Shown in pieces: positions 1 through 9,226 of a stretch of 64,000 bases of DNA. This stretch comes from JACCZR01 sp963844805 (lineage in GTDB: Bacteria; Actinomycetota; Thermoleophilia; Solirubrobacterales; Thermoleophilaceae). Position 1 is the first letter of the stretch, and each line of letters begins with the position of its first letter. The stretch is from assembly GCA_963844805.1 (NCBI GenBank), contig CAWJPU010000011.1, positions 124,001-188,000 on the forward strand. The letters run 5' to 3'. The translations under genes and the position numbers were made by a program. Below the pieces are notes generated by a model. The model ran no database searches. It had not been told where the DNA came from and saw only the letters and a list, made by a program, of their open reading frames with translations.

Positions 1-13
1 GGGTGGTCATTGA

Positions 14-406
14 TCAGGACTCGAGGTGCGCGAGGGCCTCCTCTCGGGTCTGGTACTCCCGCATGCCCGCCGCGCCGCCTTCACGCACGGCCCAGACCTG
101 ACAGAAGTGGTTGTTGACTTCGACCCCGCTCCCCCTGCCTCGCCCGTGACCGCGGACTACGACAAGCACTTCATCGCCCGCCTCAGTCACCTCATCAACT
201 TCGATTCGCACGTTCTCGAACGTCGCGAGCCAGTCTTCGACGTAGCGCCGCACCTCGTCGTGTCCTCTGTAGGTACCGCCGATGGGGCTGCTGTCGAGGG
301 TCCTCCACTCGAAGTCCGGATGGACGCGCGCCAAGATGGCCGTGACATCCCCACGATTGAGGGCGTCGATGATTTCTCGCACGAGCTCGGTGCCCTGCTG
401 GCGCAT
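14..406 (-). CDS. SnoaL-like / NTF2-fold protein
   Basis: A 130-residue protein starting at the ATG at 406 and ending in TGA at 14. The N-terminal helix (ELVREIIDALNRGDV), the 'HPDFEWR' strand, the 'GTYRGHDEVRRYVEDW' stretch and the C-terminal beta sheet are the usual pattern of SnoaL-like (NTF2-superfamily) proteins, which form small cone-shaped pockets and are usually ligand-binding or isomerase/cyclase-like. The substrate cannot be predicted. It is divergent from folE, with a 174-bp gap that should hold both promoters. Two further members of this fold occur at 11167-11496 and 38906-39304. The open frame runs on upstream of 406, but only the part from this ATG resembles the family. Confidence 0.8.
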   Translation of the reverse strand: MRQQGTELVREIIDALNRGDVTAILARVHPDFEWRTLDSSPIGGTYRGHDEVRRYVEDWLATFENVRIEVDEVTEAGDEVLVVVRGHGRGRGSGVEVNNHFCQVWAVREGGAAGMREYQTREEALAHLES

Positions 407-580
407 CGATGTCCAGTATCCCGTGCCTGGGGGATCCCGGCTGCCCGTCGGCGACCTCCTCAGGCAGCGGAGGCGATCTGGCGAAGGCGCGGCCGCGAGC
501 GAACTGTGCCCACGGCGGGTAATGCTCGCCCGCCCAAGCGCGGGACGTAAGACCAGCGGCTCCCGTGACGCCAAGGGAAC

Positions 581-1213
581 ATGAACTCGACAAACGGCAC
601 CGGTCCCGCGACGCTCGCCGAAGCCCCGCCGGTTGACAACAGAAGCCCGCGGATCGACTTGGCGGCTGCCCGCGACGCGGCGGCGGCCCTGCTGACCGCC
701 GTCGGCGCCGACCTCACCGACGACGGCCTGCGCGACACGCCACGGCGGATGGTCGACGCCTACTCCGAGCTGCTGACGCCCCAGCCGTTTCGGCCCACGA
801 CCTTTCCGAACGACGACGGGTACGACGAGCTGGTCGTCGTGAAGGCGATCCCGTTCCACTCGCTGTGCATGCACCACGTCCTGCCGTTCCAGGGCGTGGC
901 TCACGTCGGCTACCTGCCCGGTGAACGGATCATCGGCCTCAGCAAGCTGGGCCGGGTGGTGGAGCACTTCGCCCGCGACCTGCAGATCCAGGAACGGCTC
1001 ACCACGCAGATCGCCGGCTGGCTCCGACGCGAGCTGGCGCCGAAGGGAGTGGGAGTGGTCCTGGAAGCCGAGCACCTGTGCATGTCGCTTCGCGGAGTCC
1101 AGACGCCCGGCGCAAAGACCGTGACCTCCTCACTGCACGGGCTGGTCCGCGACGACGCCCGCACGCGCCAGGAGTTCCTGGCCCTCACCACAGGGAGCCC
1201 CCATGACCACTGA
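581..1213 (+). CDS. folE: GTP cyclohydrolase I (FolE, type IA)
   Basis: A 210-residue protein. It catalyses conversion of GTP to 7,8-dihydroneopterin triphosphate, the first step of folate/tetrahydropterin synthesis. The zinc-site signature is visible: Cys96 in SLCMHHVLPF, followed by the histidine pair, and Cys167 in EHLCMSLRGV. The GERIIGLSKLGRVVE segment is typical of the family. The N-terminal ~30 residues are variable and probably disordered. The ATG at 581 is preceded by an AAGGGA ribosome site about 5 bases away. The last 11 bases overlap the following reductase gene, so the two are probably translationally coupled. Having a reductase and transaldolase rather than folate genes downstream is unusual. 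Confidence 0.95.
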   Translation: MNSTNGTGPATLAEAPPVDNRSPRIDLAAARDAAAALLTAVGADLTDDGLRDTPRRMVDAYSELLTPQPFRPTTFPNDDGYDELVVVKAIPFHSLCMHHVLPFQGVAHVGYLPGERIIGLSKLGRVVEHFARDLQIQERLTTQIAGWLRRELAPKGVGVVLEAEHLCMSLRGVQTPGAKTVTSSLHGLVRDDARTRQEFLALTTGSPHDH

Positions 1214-2444
1214 CCAGACCCACGTCATCGTCGGCGCCAGCCTGGCCGGCGCGAAGGCCGCCGAGACGTTGCGCAGCGACGGCTTAGAAGGGCGCGTGCT
1301 GCTGATCGGCGCCGAGGAAGAGCTTCCCTACGAGCGACCGCCGCTGTCCAAGGAATACCTGCGCGGTGAGGCCGCGCGGGAGACCACGTACGTGCACGAC
1401 CGTGACTTCTACTCGGAGCACGACATCGAACTGCATCTCGGCCGCCGCGCGGTGAGCCTGCGGACATCCGAGAAGGAGGTCGAGCTCGACGACGGGCAGC
1501 GAGTGCCCTACGACCGCCTGCTGCTGGCGACCGGAGCACGGCCGCGGCGGCTCGCCGTGGAGGGCGCTGACCGTGCCGGGATCTTCTACCTGCGCAGCAT
1601 CGGCAGCTCGGACGCCCTGCGCGAACGGCTGGACCGTGGCGGTTCTGTGGTGGTCGTCGGCGCCGGTTGGATCGGCAGCGAGGTGGCTGCCTCGGCCCGC
1701 CAGCGCGGTCTCGACGTGACGATCGTCGATCCGGCCGGCGTGCCCCTGCAGCGCGTCCTGGGGACCGAGGTCGGAACGGTCTTTCGCGACATCCACGCGG
1801 ATGCCGGCACCCGCGTGCTGGGTACCGGGATCGAGGCGATCGAGGGAGACGGTGGCGTCGAGCGTGTGCGGACGACCGACGGTCAGACCATCGACTGCGA
1901 TTTCGTCGTCGTCGGCGTAGGCGTCGAGCCTCGGAGCGAGGTGGGGGCTCAGGCCGGCCTCAGCCTCGAGAACGGCATCGTGGTGGACGAGCACCTGCGG
2001 ACTAGCGCCCCTGACGTATTCGCCGCCGGGGATGTCGCCAACGCGTTCCACCCCTTCTACGGCGAGCACATCCGGGTCGAGCACTGGGCCAACGCGCTCA
2101 ACCAGGGCCCGGCGGCGGCGAAGAACATGCTGGGCCGGCCCGAGCCCTACAGCCGGCTGCCGTACTTCTTCTCCGACCAGTACGACGTGGGCCTGGAGTA
2201 CTCGGGCTTCGCCCGGTCCTGGGATCGGGTCGTGTTCCGGGGAGAGCCGGCGACGCGAGAGTTCATCGCCTTCTGGATGGTGGGCGACCGGGTCGTTGCC
2301 GGCATGAACCTCAACGTCTGGGACGTGACGGAGCCCATCCAGCGCCTGATCCGCGGTCGCGTCGCCGTGAGCGACAAGGACCTGGCGGATACCGACGTGG
2401 CTCTTGAAGATCTCGTCTCTGGGGTCGAGGGAGCGACAGCATGA
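1203..2444 (+). CDS. NAD(P)/FAD-dependent ferredoxin reductase
   Basis: A 413-residue flavoprotein of the ferredoxin/rubredoxin reductase family (as in Rieske oxygenase and P450 electron chains). The FAD-binding Rossmann motif VIVGASLAGAKAAE lies at residues ~8-21. ERPPLSKEYL follows at ~45, the NAD-binding motif VVVVGAGWIGSEVAA at ~149, and the second FAD contact FAAGDVAN at ~276. A C-terminal reductase domain completes it. It transfers electrons from NAD(P)H to a small iron-sulfur protein; no ferredoxin gene is adjacent. It overlaps folE by 11 bp upstream and tal by 4 bp (ATGA) downstream, so all three are one operon. The ATG at 1203 lies inside the folE end, which supports the start. Confidence 0.92.
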   Translation: MTTDQTHVIVGASLAGAKAAETLRSDGLEGRVLLIGAEEELPYERPPLSKEYLRGEAARETTYVHDRDFYSEHDIELHLGRRAVSLRTSEKEVELDDGQRVPYDRLLLATGARPRRLAVEGADRAGIFYLRSIGSSDALRERLDRGGSVVVVGAGWIGSEVAASARQRGLDVTIVDPAGVPLQRVLGTEVGTVFRDIHADAGTRVLGTGIEAIEGDGGVERVRTTDGQTIDCDFVVVGVGVEPRSEVGAQAGLSLENGIVVDEHLRTSAPDVFAAGDVANAFHPFYGEHIRVEHWANALNQGPAAAKNMLGRPEPYSRLPYFFSDQYDVGLEYSGFARSWDRVVFRGEPATREFIAFWMVGDRVVAGMNLNVWDVTEPIQRLIRGRVAVSDKDLADTDVALEDLVSGVEGATA

Positions 2445-3535
2445 GGCGCCTCGACCAGTTGCGCGAAGCCGGAGTCTCGATCTGGCTCGACAGCCTGTCG
2501 CGCGAGCTGCTCGAGAGCGGTCGGTTCAGGGAGCTGGTCAGCGAGCTCGCGGTCAGCGGGGCCACCTCGAACCCGACGATCTTCGCCAAGGCCATCGAAG
2601 GGTCGAGCCGCTACGACGACCAGCTGCGAGCGCTGCCGGGCGGTGACCCCAGGGAGGCCTTCTTCGCCACCGCCCTCGACGACGTTCGCGAGGCAGCGCG
2701 AACGCTGGAGCCGCTGTTCCGGCGCAGCCACGGCAGGGATGGCTTCGTCTCCTTCGAGTGCACGCCGGATCTGGCCGACGACGCCGAGGCGACCATCGAC
2801 CAGGCTCGCGGCCTGTGGCGGAGGCTCGACCTGCCCAACGTGCTGATCAAGGTGCCGGCCACCGCTGCCGGGGTGGAGGCGATCGAGGAGCTGACGGCAG
2901 CCGGCGTCAGCGTCAACGTGACTCTGTTGTTCTCTGTGCAGCGCTACGACCAAGTGGTCGAGGCCTACCTGCGGGGGCTCGAGCGGCGGCTCTCCGCGGG
3001 GGAGGCGATCGACGGGATCACCTCCGTGGCCTCGTTCTTCGTCTCACGGGTCGATGCCAAGGCCGACGCCGCGCTCCCCCCGGCGTCGCCGTTGCGCGGA
3101 CGCGTCGCGATCGCCAACGCTCAGATCGCGTACGGCCACTACCTGGACCACTTCTCGGGACCACGCTGGCAGGCGCTCGCGGCAGCAGGGGCGCAGCCCC
3201 AGCGGCCCCTGTGGGCGAGCACCGGCACCAAGGACCCCGCGTACCCGGACGTCCTATACGTCGAGCAGCTGATCGCTCCCGATGTGATCAACACCATGCC
3301 CGAGGCCACCCTGCTTGCCTTCGCGGATCACGGGCAAGTCGGTCCCTCGCTCGACGGTGAGCCCGAGGCGCCGGCGGCCGTGATCTTGGCTGCGGCCGCC
3401 GAGGGCGTCGACCTCCCGGCCATCACCCAAGAGCTGGAGCGCGAGGGGGTCGAGGCCTTCTGCGACTCCTACCGGGAGCTCCTGGAGTGCATCGAGCTCA
3501 GGCGCGACGCGCTGAAGTCGGAAGCGCTCAGCTAG
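2441..3535 (+). CDS. tal: Transaldolase
   Basis: A 364-residue protein of the size of actinobacterial long transaldolases. It moves a dihydroxyacetone unit between sugar phosphates in the non-oxidative pentose phosphate pathway through a Schiff-base lysine. Visible motifs are GVSIWLDSLSRELL at the N-terminus, the family signature GATSNPTIFAKAI near residue 45, and the active-site lysine in NVLIKVPATAAG (~residue 137), then NVTLLFSVQRY. GTKDPAYPDVLYVEQL in the C-terminal half is also typical. The ATG overlaps the reductase stop as ATGA. Its own stop overlaps by two bases the stop of the convergent minus-strand gene. Confidence 0.95.
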   Translation: MRRLDQLREAGVSIWLDSLSRELLESGRFRELVSELAVSGATSNPTIFAKAIEGSSRYDDQLRALPGGDPREAFFATALDDVREAARTLEPLFRRSHGRDGFVSFECTPDLADDAEATIDQARGLWRRLDLPNVLIKVPATAAGVEAIEELTAAGVSVNVTLLFSVQRYDQVVEAYLRGLERRLSAGEAIDGITSVASFFVSRVDAKADAALPPASPLRGRVAIANAQIAYGHYLDHFSGPRWQALAAAGAQPQRPLWASTGTKDPAYPDVLYVEQLIAPDVINTMPEATLLAFADHGQVGPSLDGEPEAPAAVILAAAAEGVDLPAITQELEREGVEAFCDSYRELLECIELRRDALKSEALS

Positions 3536-5703
3536 AGCAGCTCCGCCAGCCTCTCCGCCGCTCGCCGGGCGCCGTCCGTCTCGACCTCGCGGTACTCCAC
3601 CGGGCGGCCGATCTCCTCGGCGATCGCCGTCGCGATGTGATCGGGTGTCGCCAAGTCGAAGTCCATCTGCCGGCCGGCGCCATAGCGGTCGAGGCGGTGC
3701 GCGACGTGCATGTTCTGCTCGAAGTGGTGGCGCAGCGGGAAGTACAGGAAGGGCCTCTGGCTCGCGGTCAGCTCCATCGACGTCGTCAGGCCGCCTTGGA
3801 CCACGGCCAGATCGCAGGCCGCGAGGTGGCGGTAGAGGTTGTGCACGTAGGCCACCACCTCGAGCCCGTCCGGCCGGGGCAGCGACTCGGGGTCGATGCG
3901 CGGCCCGGCCACCACGATCATCCGCAGCTCGGGCACCGCTCGCTTTGCGTCCTCGAACGAGTCGATCACCCGGCGGAGCAGATGGGCGCCGACGCCTGAG
4001 CCACCGACGCTGACCACGCAGACCTTCTCGTCGGGCCGGTAGCCGAGCACGCTGCGGAGCTCGTCGCGGTCGCCGAGCTCGCGCGGATCGAATCCGGTCA
4101 CGTAGCCGGCGAAGTCGAAGTTGCGCTCGGTCCAGTCGCGGATCATCGGCAGATCGGGGCCGAGCCGCTCGGGCACGATGTCCTCGGGGTTGCCCACGAA
4201 GATGGCCCGGTCGCGCAGGTCGGGGTGACCGGCGATATGGCCGACCATCTCGGCGTTGTAGTCGGCGGTCAGGTAGGCCTCGTGCCGGCCGCCGTCGGGC
4301 ATCGGGAGCCAGCCCACGAAGTCGGTCAGCCAGGCGTAGCGCGCCTTCTTCTCGCGCGGGTTCTCGTGCAGGTAGTAGTCGAGCTCCCAGGCTTCGTCGC
4401 CCACCCACAGGTCGTAGCGGTCCTCGCGCGCCACGTCGTGGAAGACCATGAAGTTGTTGACCAGGATCTCGTCCATCCGCCGCCACGCCTGGAAGCAGTG
4501 GAGATCGTGCTCGGCCGACTCCGACTCGATGTGCTTCGACTCGTTGGCCAGATGCTCGCTGGCGGGATGGATGCGCTCCCCCTCCCCCTCGAGCACCCGG
4601 GTGACCGGATCCTGGGCCAGCCAGTCGATCTCGAGCCCATCCACCAGCTTGCGCAGCTCGCGTGCGATGGCGACGTCGCGCTGGGCGTGACCGAGCCCGA
4701 TCGGAGAGGAGATGTACAGGGCCCGCTTGCGGCCGTCCGAGCGGTGGACGGTGGGGTCGCGCAGGGGCGCAGCCTCGACGAACTCGCGGATGGCGAGGTT
4801 CACCCGGACCGGCTTGCGCGCATGGGGGAGGTGACCAGCTCCCTCGACCGTCTCCAGCCGCCCGCCCGTGATCTTGGCAAGCGCCTTCCCATCGGCGTAC
4901 GGGGTGATCTTGTCCTTGGTCCCGTGAATGACGAGCACGGGACACTGGACTCGCTCGGCCAGCGCTACCTGGTCCTTGCGGGTGACGGGGGCGGCATTCT
5001 CGCCCAGCACGGAGGCGGCGAGCGTCGCGCCGTCGGTGTCGTGGGACCAGGCGACGGCATCCTCGATCTGCTTGGTCGAGTGCGGCTCGGGGAGCATCCT
5101 CTCCGCCCACCACTGGACGAAGTCGCTGTAGCCGCCGTCCTTCCAGTACGCGAGGTTGTACTTGCCCCAGCCGCGCGTGGTGACCGGCTGCTTGAGCCCC
5201 AGCGGCAGGACGCGCGGATGGGCCATCGCCCGCCAGCGAGCCGAGGCGAGCCGGCTGACCGGGGTGAACGGGCCGATGAAGACCAGGCCGGCGACCCGCT
5301 CGGGGTGCTCGGTGGCGAGGAGCAGCGCGCGTTGGGTGCCCTTCGAGAGCGCCACGCAGATGGCCTTGTCCACTCCGCACGCGTCCATCACGTCGAGTGC
5401 GTCCTGTGCGAACTCACGCTCGTCGTAGGCCGACGGCGAGGTCGGGCGGTCGGAGCGACCGTTACCGCGGGGGTCGAAGCAGATGACCCGGAAGTGCCGC
5501 GCGAAGTACGGGATCTGCGCCTTCCACACCCGCGAGTGCACGATGGTCCAGGTCGGGAGGAACAGGACGGTCTGCTCGCCTTGGCCGTACGACTCCCAGA
5601 ACACGCGCACCCCGTCGCGCTCGATGAACCCCTCCTCGTCGGGGTAGCGAGCCCGGCTCTGCTCCTCCTCGCGACGGTCCGTCATCGGTATCGCGGTGGT
5701 CAT
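3532..5703 (-). CDS. Alpha/beta hydrolase - glycosyltransferase fusion
   Basis: One uninterrupted 723-residue frame with two enzyme domains. Residues ~20-290 are an alpha/beta-hydrolase: oxyanion region LFLPTWTIVHS, RVICFDPRGNGRSD, nucleophile elbow VALSKGTQRA, acid region HGTKDKITPYADG and catalytic His in GAGHLPHARKP. From ~residue 310 a GT-B glycosyltransferase of the MurG/UGT type begins (RALYISSPIGLGHAQRDVA) and ends with the nucleotide-sugar signature region (ACDLAVVQGGLTTSMEL, FPLRHHFEQNMH). The fusion suggests acyl/ester handling coupled to glycosylation of a small molecule or lipid; the substrate is unknown. An AAGGAGG site lies 5 bases upstream of the ATG at 5703. The start overlaps the tetR stop by 4 bp, so it is the second gene of a tetR operon. 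Confidence 0.88.
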   Translation of the reverse strand: MTTAIPMTDRREEEQSRARYPDEEGFIERDGVRVFWESYGQGEQTVLFLPTWTIVHSRVWKAQIPYFARHFRVICFDPRGNGRSDRPTSPSAYDEREFAQDALDVMDACGVDKAICVALSKGTQRALLLATEHPERVAGLVFIGPFTPVSRLASARWRAMAHPRVLPLGLKQPVTTRGWGKYNLAYWKDGGYSDFVQWWAERMLPEPHSTKQIEDAVAWSHDTDGATLAASVLGENAAPVTRKDQVALAERVQCPVLVIHGTKDKITPYADGKALAKITGGRLETVEGAGHLPHARKPVRVNLAIREFVEAAPLRDPTVHRSDGRKRALYISSPIGLGHAQRDVAIARELRKLVDGLEIDWLAQDPVTRVLEGEGERIHPASEHLANESKHIESESAEHDLHCFQAWRRMDEILVNNFMVFHDVAREDRYDLWVGDEAWELDYYLHENPREKKARYAWLTDFVGWLPMPDGGRHEAYLTADYNAEMVGHIAGHPDLRDRAIFVGNPEDIVPERLGPDLPMIRDWTERNFDFAGYVTGFDPRELGDRDELRSVLGYRPDEKVCVVSVGGSGVGAHLLRRVIDSFEDAKRAVPELRMIVVAGPRIDPESLPRPDGLEVVAYVHNLYRHLAACDLAVVQGGLTTSMELTASQRPFLYFPLRHHFEQNMHVAHRLDRYGAGRQMDFDLATPDHIATAIAEEIGRPVEYREVETDGARRAAERLAELL

Positions 5704-6314
5704 GCCGTCCTCCTTGTGTTCTCGAGCCCCTCGAGCCAATTCTCGATCCAGTCGAGCAGTGCCGCGTGCCCGTCGTCGATGCCCTCCAGCCGCTCCAGCG
5801 CGAAGCCCTGGCCGAAGGTCATCGTCATCGCGACGAGGGCCTCCACCGGGAACTCGTCCTCGGTCAGGCCGTACTCCTCCGCGGCACGCGTGAACGCGTC
5901 GCGCAGGACCGCGCGCCACTCGGCGTTGACGTGTGCCACGCGGGGGAGAAGGTCCGGGCGGCTCCAGGACACGGCCTGGAGCTCCATCCAGATCTTCGAG
6001 TAGCCCTCCTCGAGGTCCGCTTCCTGGAAGCGCCAGGCTGCGCGCCACTTGTCGATGAACGGGCGGTCGGCGGCGTACATCTCGCGCTGCCGGGCGATCA
6101 AGCGCTCGGTGAAGCGCTCGAGCACCTGGACGAAGAGCTCGTCAATCGAGCCGAAGTAGTAATGGACGAGGCCCTGGTTGGCCCCGGCCTCGGCCGCGAG
6201 CCTGCGGGTGCTGATGCCGGAGTGGCCGACCTCGACGAGCAAGCGCTCGGCAGCGTCGAGAAAGGCCTCGGCGGTGGAGTTCTGCGCGGGCTCTGTGGTG
6301 GTGGACGCGGCCAT
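5700..6314 (-). CDS. TetR-family transcriptional regulator
   Basis: A 204-residue regulator. The N-terminal helix-turn-helix is clear (AFLDAAERLLVEVGHSGIST, then RRLAAEAGANQGLVHYYFGS, residues ~17-55). The C-terminal ligand domain is alpha-helical. It is translationally coupled (ATGA overlap) to the hydrolase-glycosyltransferase fusion, so it probably controls that gene, and perhaps the divergent acyl-CoA dehydrogenase, in response to a lipid-like ligand. Its ATG sits at the edge of a 29-bp palindrome, the expected place for an autoregulatory operator. Confidence 0.92.
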   Translation of the reverse strand: MAASTTTEPAQNSTAEAFLDAAERLLVEVGHSGISTRRLAAEAGANQGLVHYYFGSIDELFVQVLERFTERLIARQREMYAADRPFIDKWRAAWRFQEADLEEGYSKIWMELQAVSWSRPDLLPRVAHVNAEWRAVLRDAFTRAAEEYGLTEDEFPVEALVAMTMTFGQGFALERLEGIDDGHAALLDWIENWLEGLENTRRTA

Positions 6315-6342
6315 TAGTCGATCGCCTAAGGCGAATGACTAA
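6314..6342. promoter_or_regulatory. Palindromic operator at the tetR start
   Basis: A 29-bp inverted repeat: left arm ttagtcgatcgcct, centre a, right arm aggcgaatgactaa. Twelve of 14 positions are symmetric. It begins at the tetR start codon and lies 72 bp upstream of the divergent acyl-CoA dehydrogenase. Size and symmetry match operators bound by TetR-family dimers. Binding is inferred. Confidence 0.7.
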
Positions 6343-6413
6343 CAGTTCGGCGCGGGCTTGTCAACCGCGCAACAAGCCCCGGCCGCCGGCCGCCGGCGTG
6401 CGAGTCTGGAGGA

Positions 6414-8156
6414 ATGCCGACCGCCACTGCCGCCGCCACCGCGCGCCTGCTCAACCCCGCCAGCTACGACGCCGCCGAGTTCGACCCCGCGACCCAGCGG
6501 GTGCTGCGCGCGACGATCGACTGGTTCGAGGCCAAGGGCAAGCGGCGGCTCACCGCCGAGACGCGGTCGGACGACTGGTACTCCGACTTCATCGACTTCC
6601 TCGCGAGCGAGCGCGCGTTCGCGACGCTGCTCACGCCGGCGCGCGACGCCGCGGGCGATCCCGACAAGCGCTGGGACACCGCGCGCAACGCCGCCTTCAA
6701 CGAGATCCTCGGGTTCTACGGCCTGCCGTACTGGTACGCGTGGCAGGTCACGATCCTCGGGCTCGGGCCCGATCTGGCAGAGCGACAACGACGCGGCTCG
6801 CGAGCGGGCGGCGCAGCTGCTGGAGGAGGGTGCGGTGTTCGCCTTCGGGCTCTCCGAGCGCGAGCACGGGGCCGACATCTACTCGACCGACATGGTCCTC
6901 ACCCCCGACGGCGAGGGCGGCTTCCGCGCCACCGGCGGCAAGTACTACATCGGCAACGGCAACGTCGCGCGGATGGTGTCGGTGTTCGGGCGGCGCGCGG
7001 ACGTCGAGGGGCCCGACGGCTACGTGTTCTTCGCCGCCGACAGCCAGCACCCGGCGTACCGGCTGATCGGGAACGTCGTCCATTCGCAGATGTACGTCAG
7101 CGCCTTCGAGCTCGACGACTACCCCGTGGCCGCCGAGGACGTCCTGCACACCGGCGGCGAGGCGTTCGAGGCCGCGCTCAACACGATCAACGTCGGCAAG
7201 TTCAACCTCGGCTTCTGCTCGATCGGGCTGGCCGAGCACTGCTTCTACGAGACCGTCACCCAGGCCGAGGGCCGCGTCCTCTTCGGCAAGCGCGTGACCG
7301 AGTTCGGCCAGATCCGCCGCATCCTCTCCGAGGCCTACGCGCGCCTGCTGGCGGCCAAGCTCTACGCCGCGCGGGCGGTCGACTACGTGCGCAGCGCCAG
7401 CCGCGAGGACCGCCGCTACCTGCTCTACACGCCGATCAACAAGATGCAGGTGACGATGGAGGGGGAGCGCATCGTGCGCCTGCTCGCCGAGGTGATCTCG
7501 GCGAAGGGCTTCGAGCGCGACTCCTACTTCGACAGCGCGAAGAGCATCGTCGACGGCCTGCCCAAGCTCGAGGGCACCGTCCACGTCAACCGCGCCCTGC
7601 TGCTGAAGTTCCTGCCCAACTACCTGTTCGGCAGCGAGCCGCTCGAGGCGCCGCCCGCGCGGGGCGACGACGCCGACGACGCGTTCCTGTTCGACCAGGG
7701 CCCGACCCGCGGGCTCGGCAAGATCACGTTCCCCGACTGGCGCCCGGTCTTCGACGCCTTCGCCGCGGTGCCCAACGTCGCGGTGTTCCGCGAGCAGGCC
7801 GACGCGCTGCTCGCCGCTGCTGCAGGACGCCCCGCTGACCCCCGAGCAGATGACCGACCTCGACTTCCAGCAGGAGCTGGCGCAGCTGTTCACGCTCGAT
7901 CCCCTACGGCCAGCTGATCCTCGAGCAGGCGCAGCTCGACGAGACGCCGCCGGACATCGTCGACCTCGTATTCGGGACGCTCGTGCGCGACTTCTCCGCC
8001 ACCGCGATCGAGCTCCACGGCAAGGAGTCATCGACGGAGGCCCAGCAGCGGTGGGCGCTGGACAGCGTCCGCAAGCCCGTCGTCGACGAGGCCCGGGCGG
8101 ACCGGGTCTACGCCGAGGTGCGCGCGCTCGCCGGCGCCTACGAGATGCCGGACTGA
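6414..8156 (+). CDS. Acyl-CoA dehydrogenase/oxidase family protein (frameshifted)
   Basis: About 580 residues when read across at least three one-base shifts (near 6768, 7820 and 7900). It begins MPTATAAATARLLNPASYD at 6414. It continues with FAFGLSEREHGADIYSTDM and FRATGGKYYIGNGN, the flavin/substrate region of acyl-CoA dehydrogenases, then LFGKRVTEFGQIRRILSEAYARLLAAK in the C-terminal helical domain. It ends at the TGA at 8154-8156. The length and the long C-terminal extension are closer to the large ACAD/acyl-CoA oxidase type than to ~380-residue FadE enzymes. Its role is oxidation of an acyl-CoA; chain length is unknown. It is divergent from tetR across the operator and overlaps the convergent desaturase by 19 bp. 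The shifts are probably sequencing errors, because homology continues on both sides. Confidence 0.8.
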
Positions 8157-9226
8157 GCCCGGAATCCGGGGCGCCTCAGACCGTCCCGGCTCGGCTCTTG
8201 GCGACGCGCCGGGAAGCGCACCAGCGAGCCGCTCTCCTCGTCCCACAGCTTCAGGCGCAGCGCGTCGACGCTGCTGCGCACGGTGACCACGGGCGTACGG
8301 GCGAACATCGGCTGCTCCTCGTGGGCGGCGCGCAGGCGGTAGTTGGGGATCTTCGCGCTCAGGTGGTGGACGTGATGGAAGTTCGCGTTGCCGACCGCCC
8401 ACGCGAGCGCGCGCGGGAGCTCCAGGTACGAGCTGCCCTGTAGCGCGGCGAGCTCGAACTGCCACTCGCCGGCCGCCTGGTAGTAGGTGTCCTCGTACTG
8501 GTGCTGGATGTACAGCATCCAGGCGGCGATCGCACCGCCGGCCACCAGCGTCGTGGCCTGGACGATGAGGTAGGTCTGCCAGCCGACCAGCGCCGCCCAG
8601 CCGAGCGCCCAGCCGACCAGCGCCAGGTTGGTGGCCAGCACGCTGATGAGGATCCGGCGCGACATCCCCCGCTGCGGGAAGCGGCGCTCGAACAGGAAGA
8701 CGAGGCTGGGCCCGACGAACAGCATGAGCAGCGGGTTGCGGTAGAGCCGGTAGCCCAGCCGCCGCAGCCGGGAGGCGCTCTCGTACTCGGCGAGCGTCAT
8801 CGTGTTGATCTCGCCGGGGCCGCGGTGATCGAGGTTGCCGGCGTGCGCGTGGTGGAGGCTGTGCTGGCGCTGCCACCAGCGGTAGGGGGTGAAGAGCAGG
8901 AAGCCGAGCAGGTGGCCCCAGCCGGCGTTGGCCCTCCGGGACCTGAACAGCGAGTTGTGCGTGAGGTCGTGGAAGAGCGAGTACATGCGCACGAGGAACA
9001 CCGTCGCGACGAGGCCGAGCGCCACCGCGAGTGCGACGCCGGGGTGGATGACCGCCACCAGGCACCACACACCCACGTACGGCAGCACGACGCTCGCGAT
9101 CTGCCCGAGGCTGCGCTTGGTGTCGACCTCGAGGTAGCGGGCCAGGTCCTTCTTCCAGGTCTTGCGGTCGGGGATGTCGCTGATGTCCACGCAGGGGTTT
9201 TCGCGCCAGCCGCCGGCACGGATCAC
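8138..9226 (-). CDS. Membrane fatty acid desaturase
   Basis: A 362-residue integral membrane protein of the DesA/omega-6 desaturase family. The three histidine boxes that hold the di-iron centre are present: HDLTHNS, HSLHHAH and HHVHHLS. Four hydrophobic segments surround them (e.g. VVLPYVGVWCLVAVIHPGVA; two between boxes 2 and 3). It inserts a double bond into acyl chains using O2 and an electron donor. The frame opens with GTG at 9226; the GTG of VDISDIPD, 12 residues in, is an alternative start. The C-terminus overlaps the end of the acyl-CoA dehydrogenase gene on the other strand. Confidence 0.92.
   Translation of the reverse strand: MIRAGGWRENPCVDISDIPDRKTWKKDLARYLEVDTKRSLGQIASVVLPYVGVWCLVAVIHPGVALAVALGLVATVFLVRMYSLFHDLTHNSLFRSRRANAGWGHLLGFLLFTPYRWWQRQHSLHHAHAGNLDHRGPGEINTMTLAEYESASRLRRLGYRLYRNPLLMLFVGPSLVFLFERRFPQRGMSRRILISVLATNLALVGWALGWAALVGWQTYLIVQATTLVAGGAIAAWMLYIQHQYEDTYYQAAGEWQFELAALQGSSYLELPRALAWAVGNANFHHVHHLSAKIPNYRLRAAHEEQPMFARTPVVTVRSSVDALRLKLWDEESGSLVRFPARRQEPSRDGLRRPGFRAQSGIS

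Noticed and set aside
3254..5380. Very long open frames on the strand or frame opposite real genes (also around 18642-20174, 31300-31998, 51824-53749, 60392-61972).
   Set aside because: They are Arg/Pro/Gly/Ala-rich shadows produced by high G+C codon bias; the overlapping frame encodes a recognised protein in every case.
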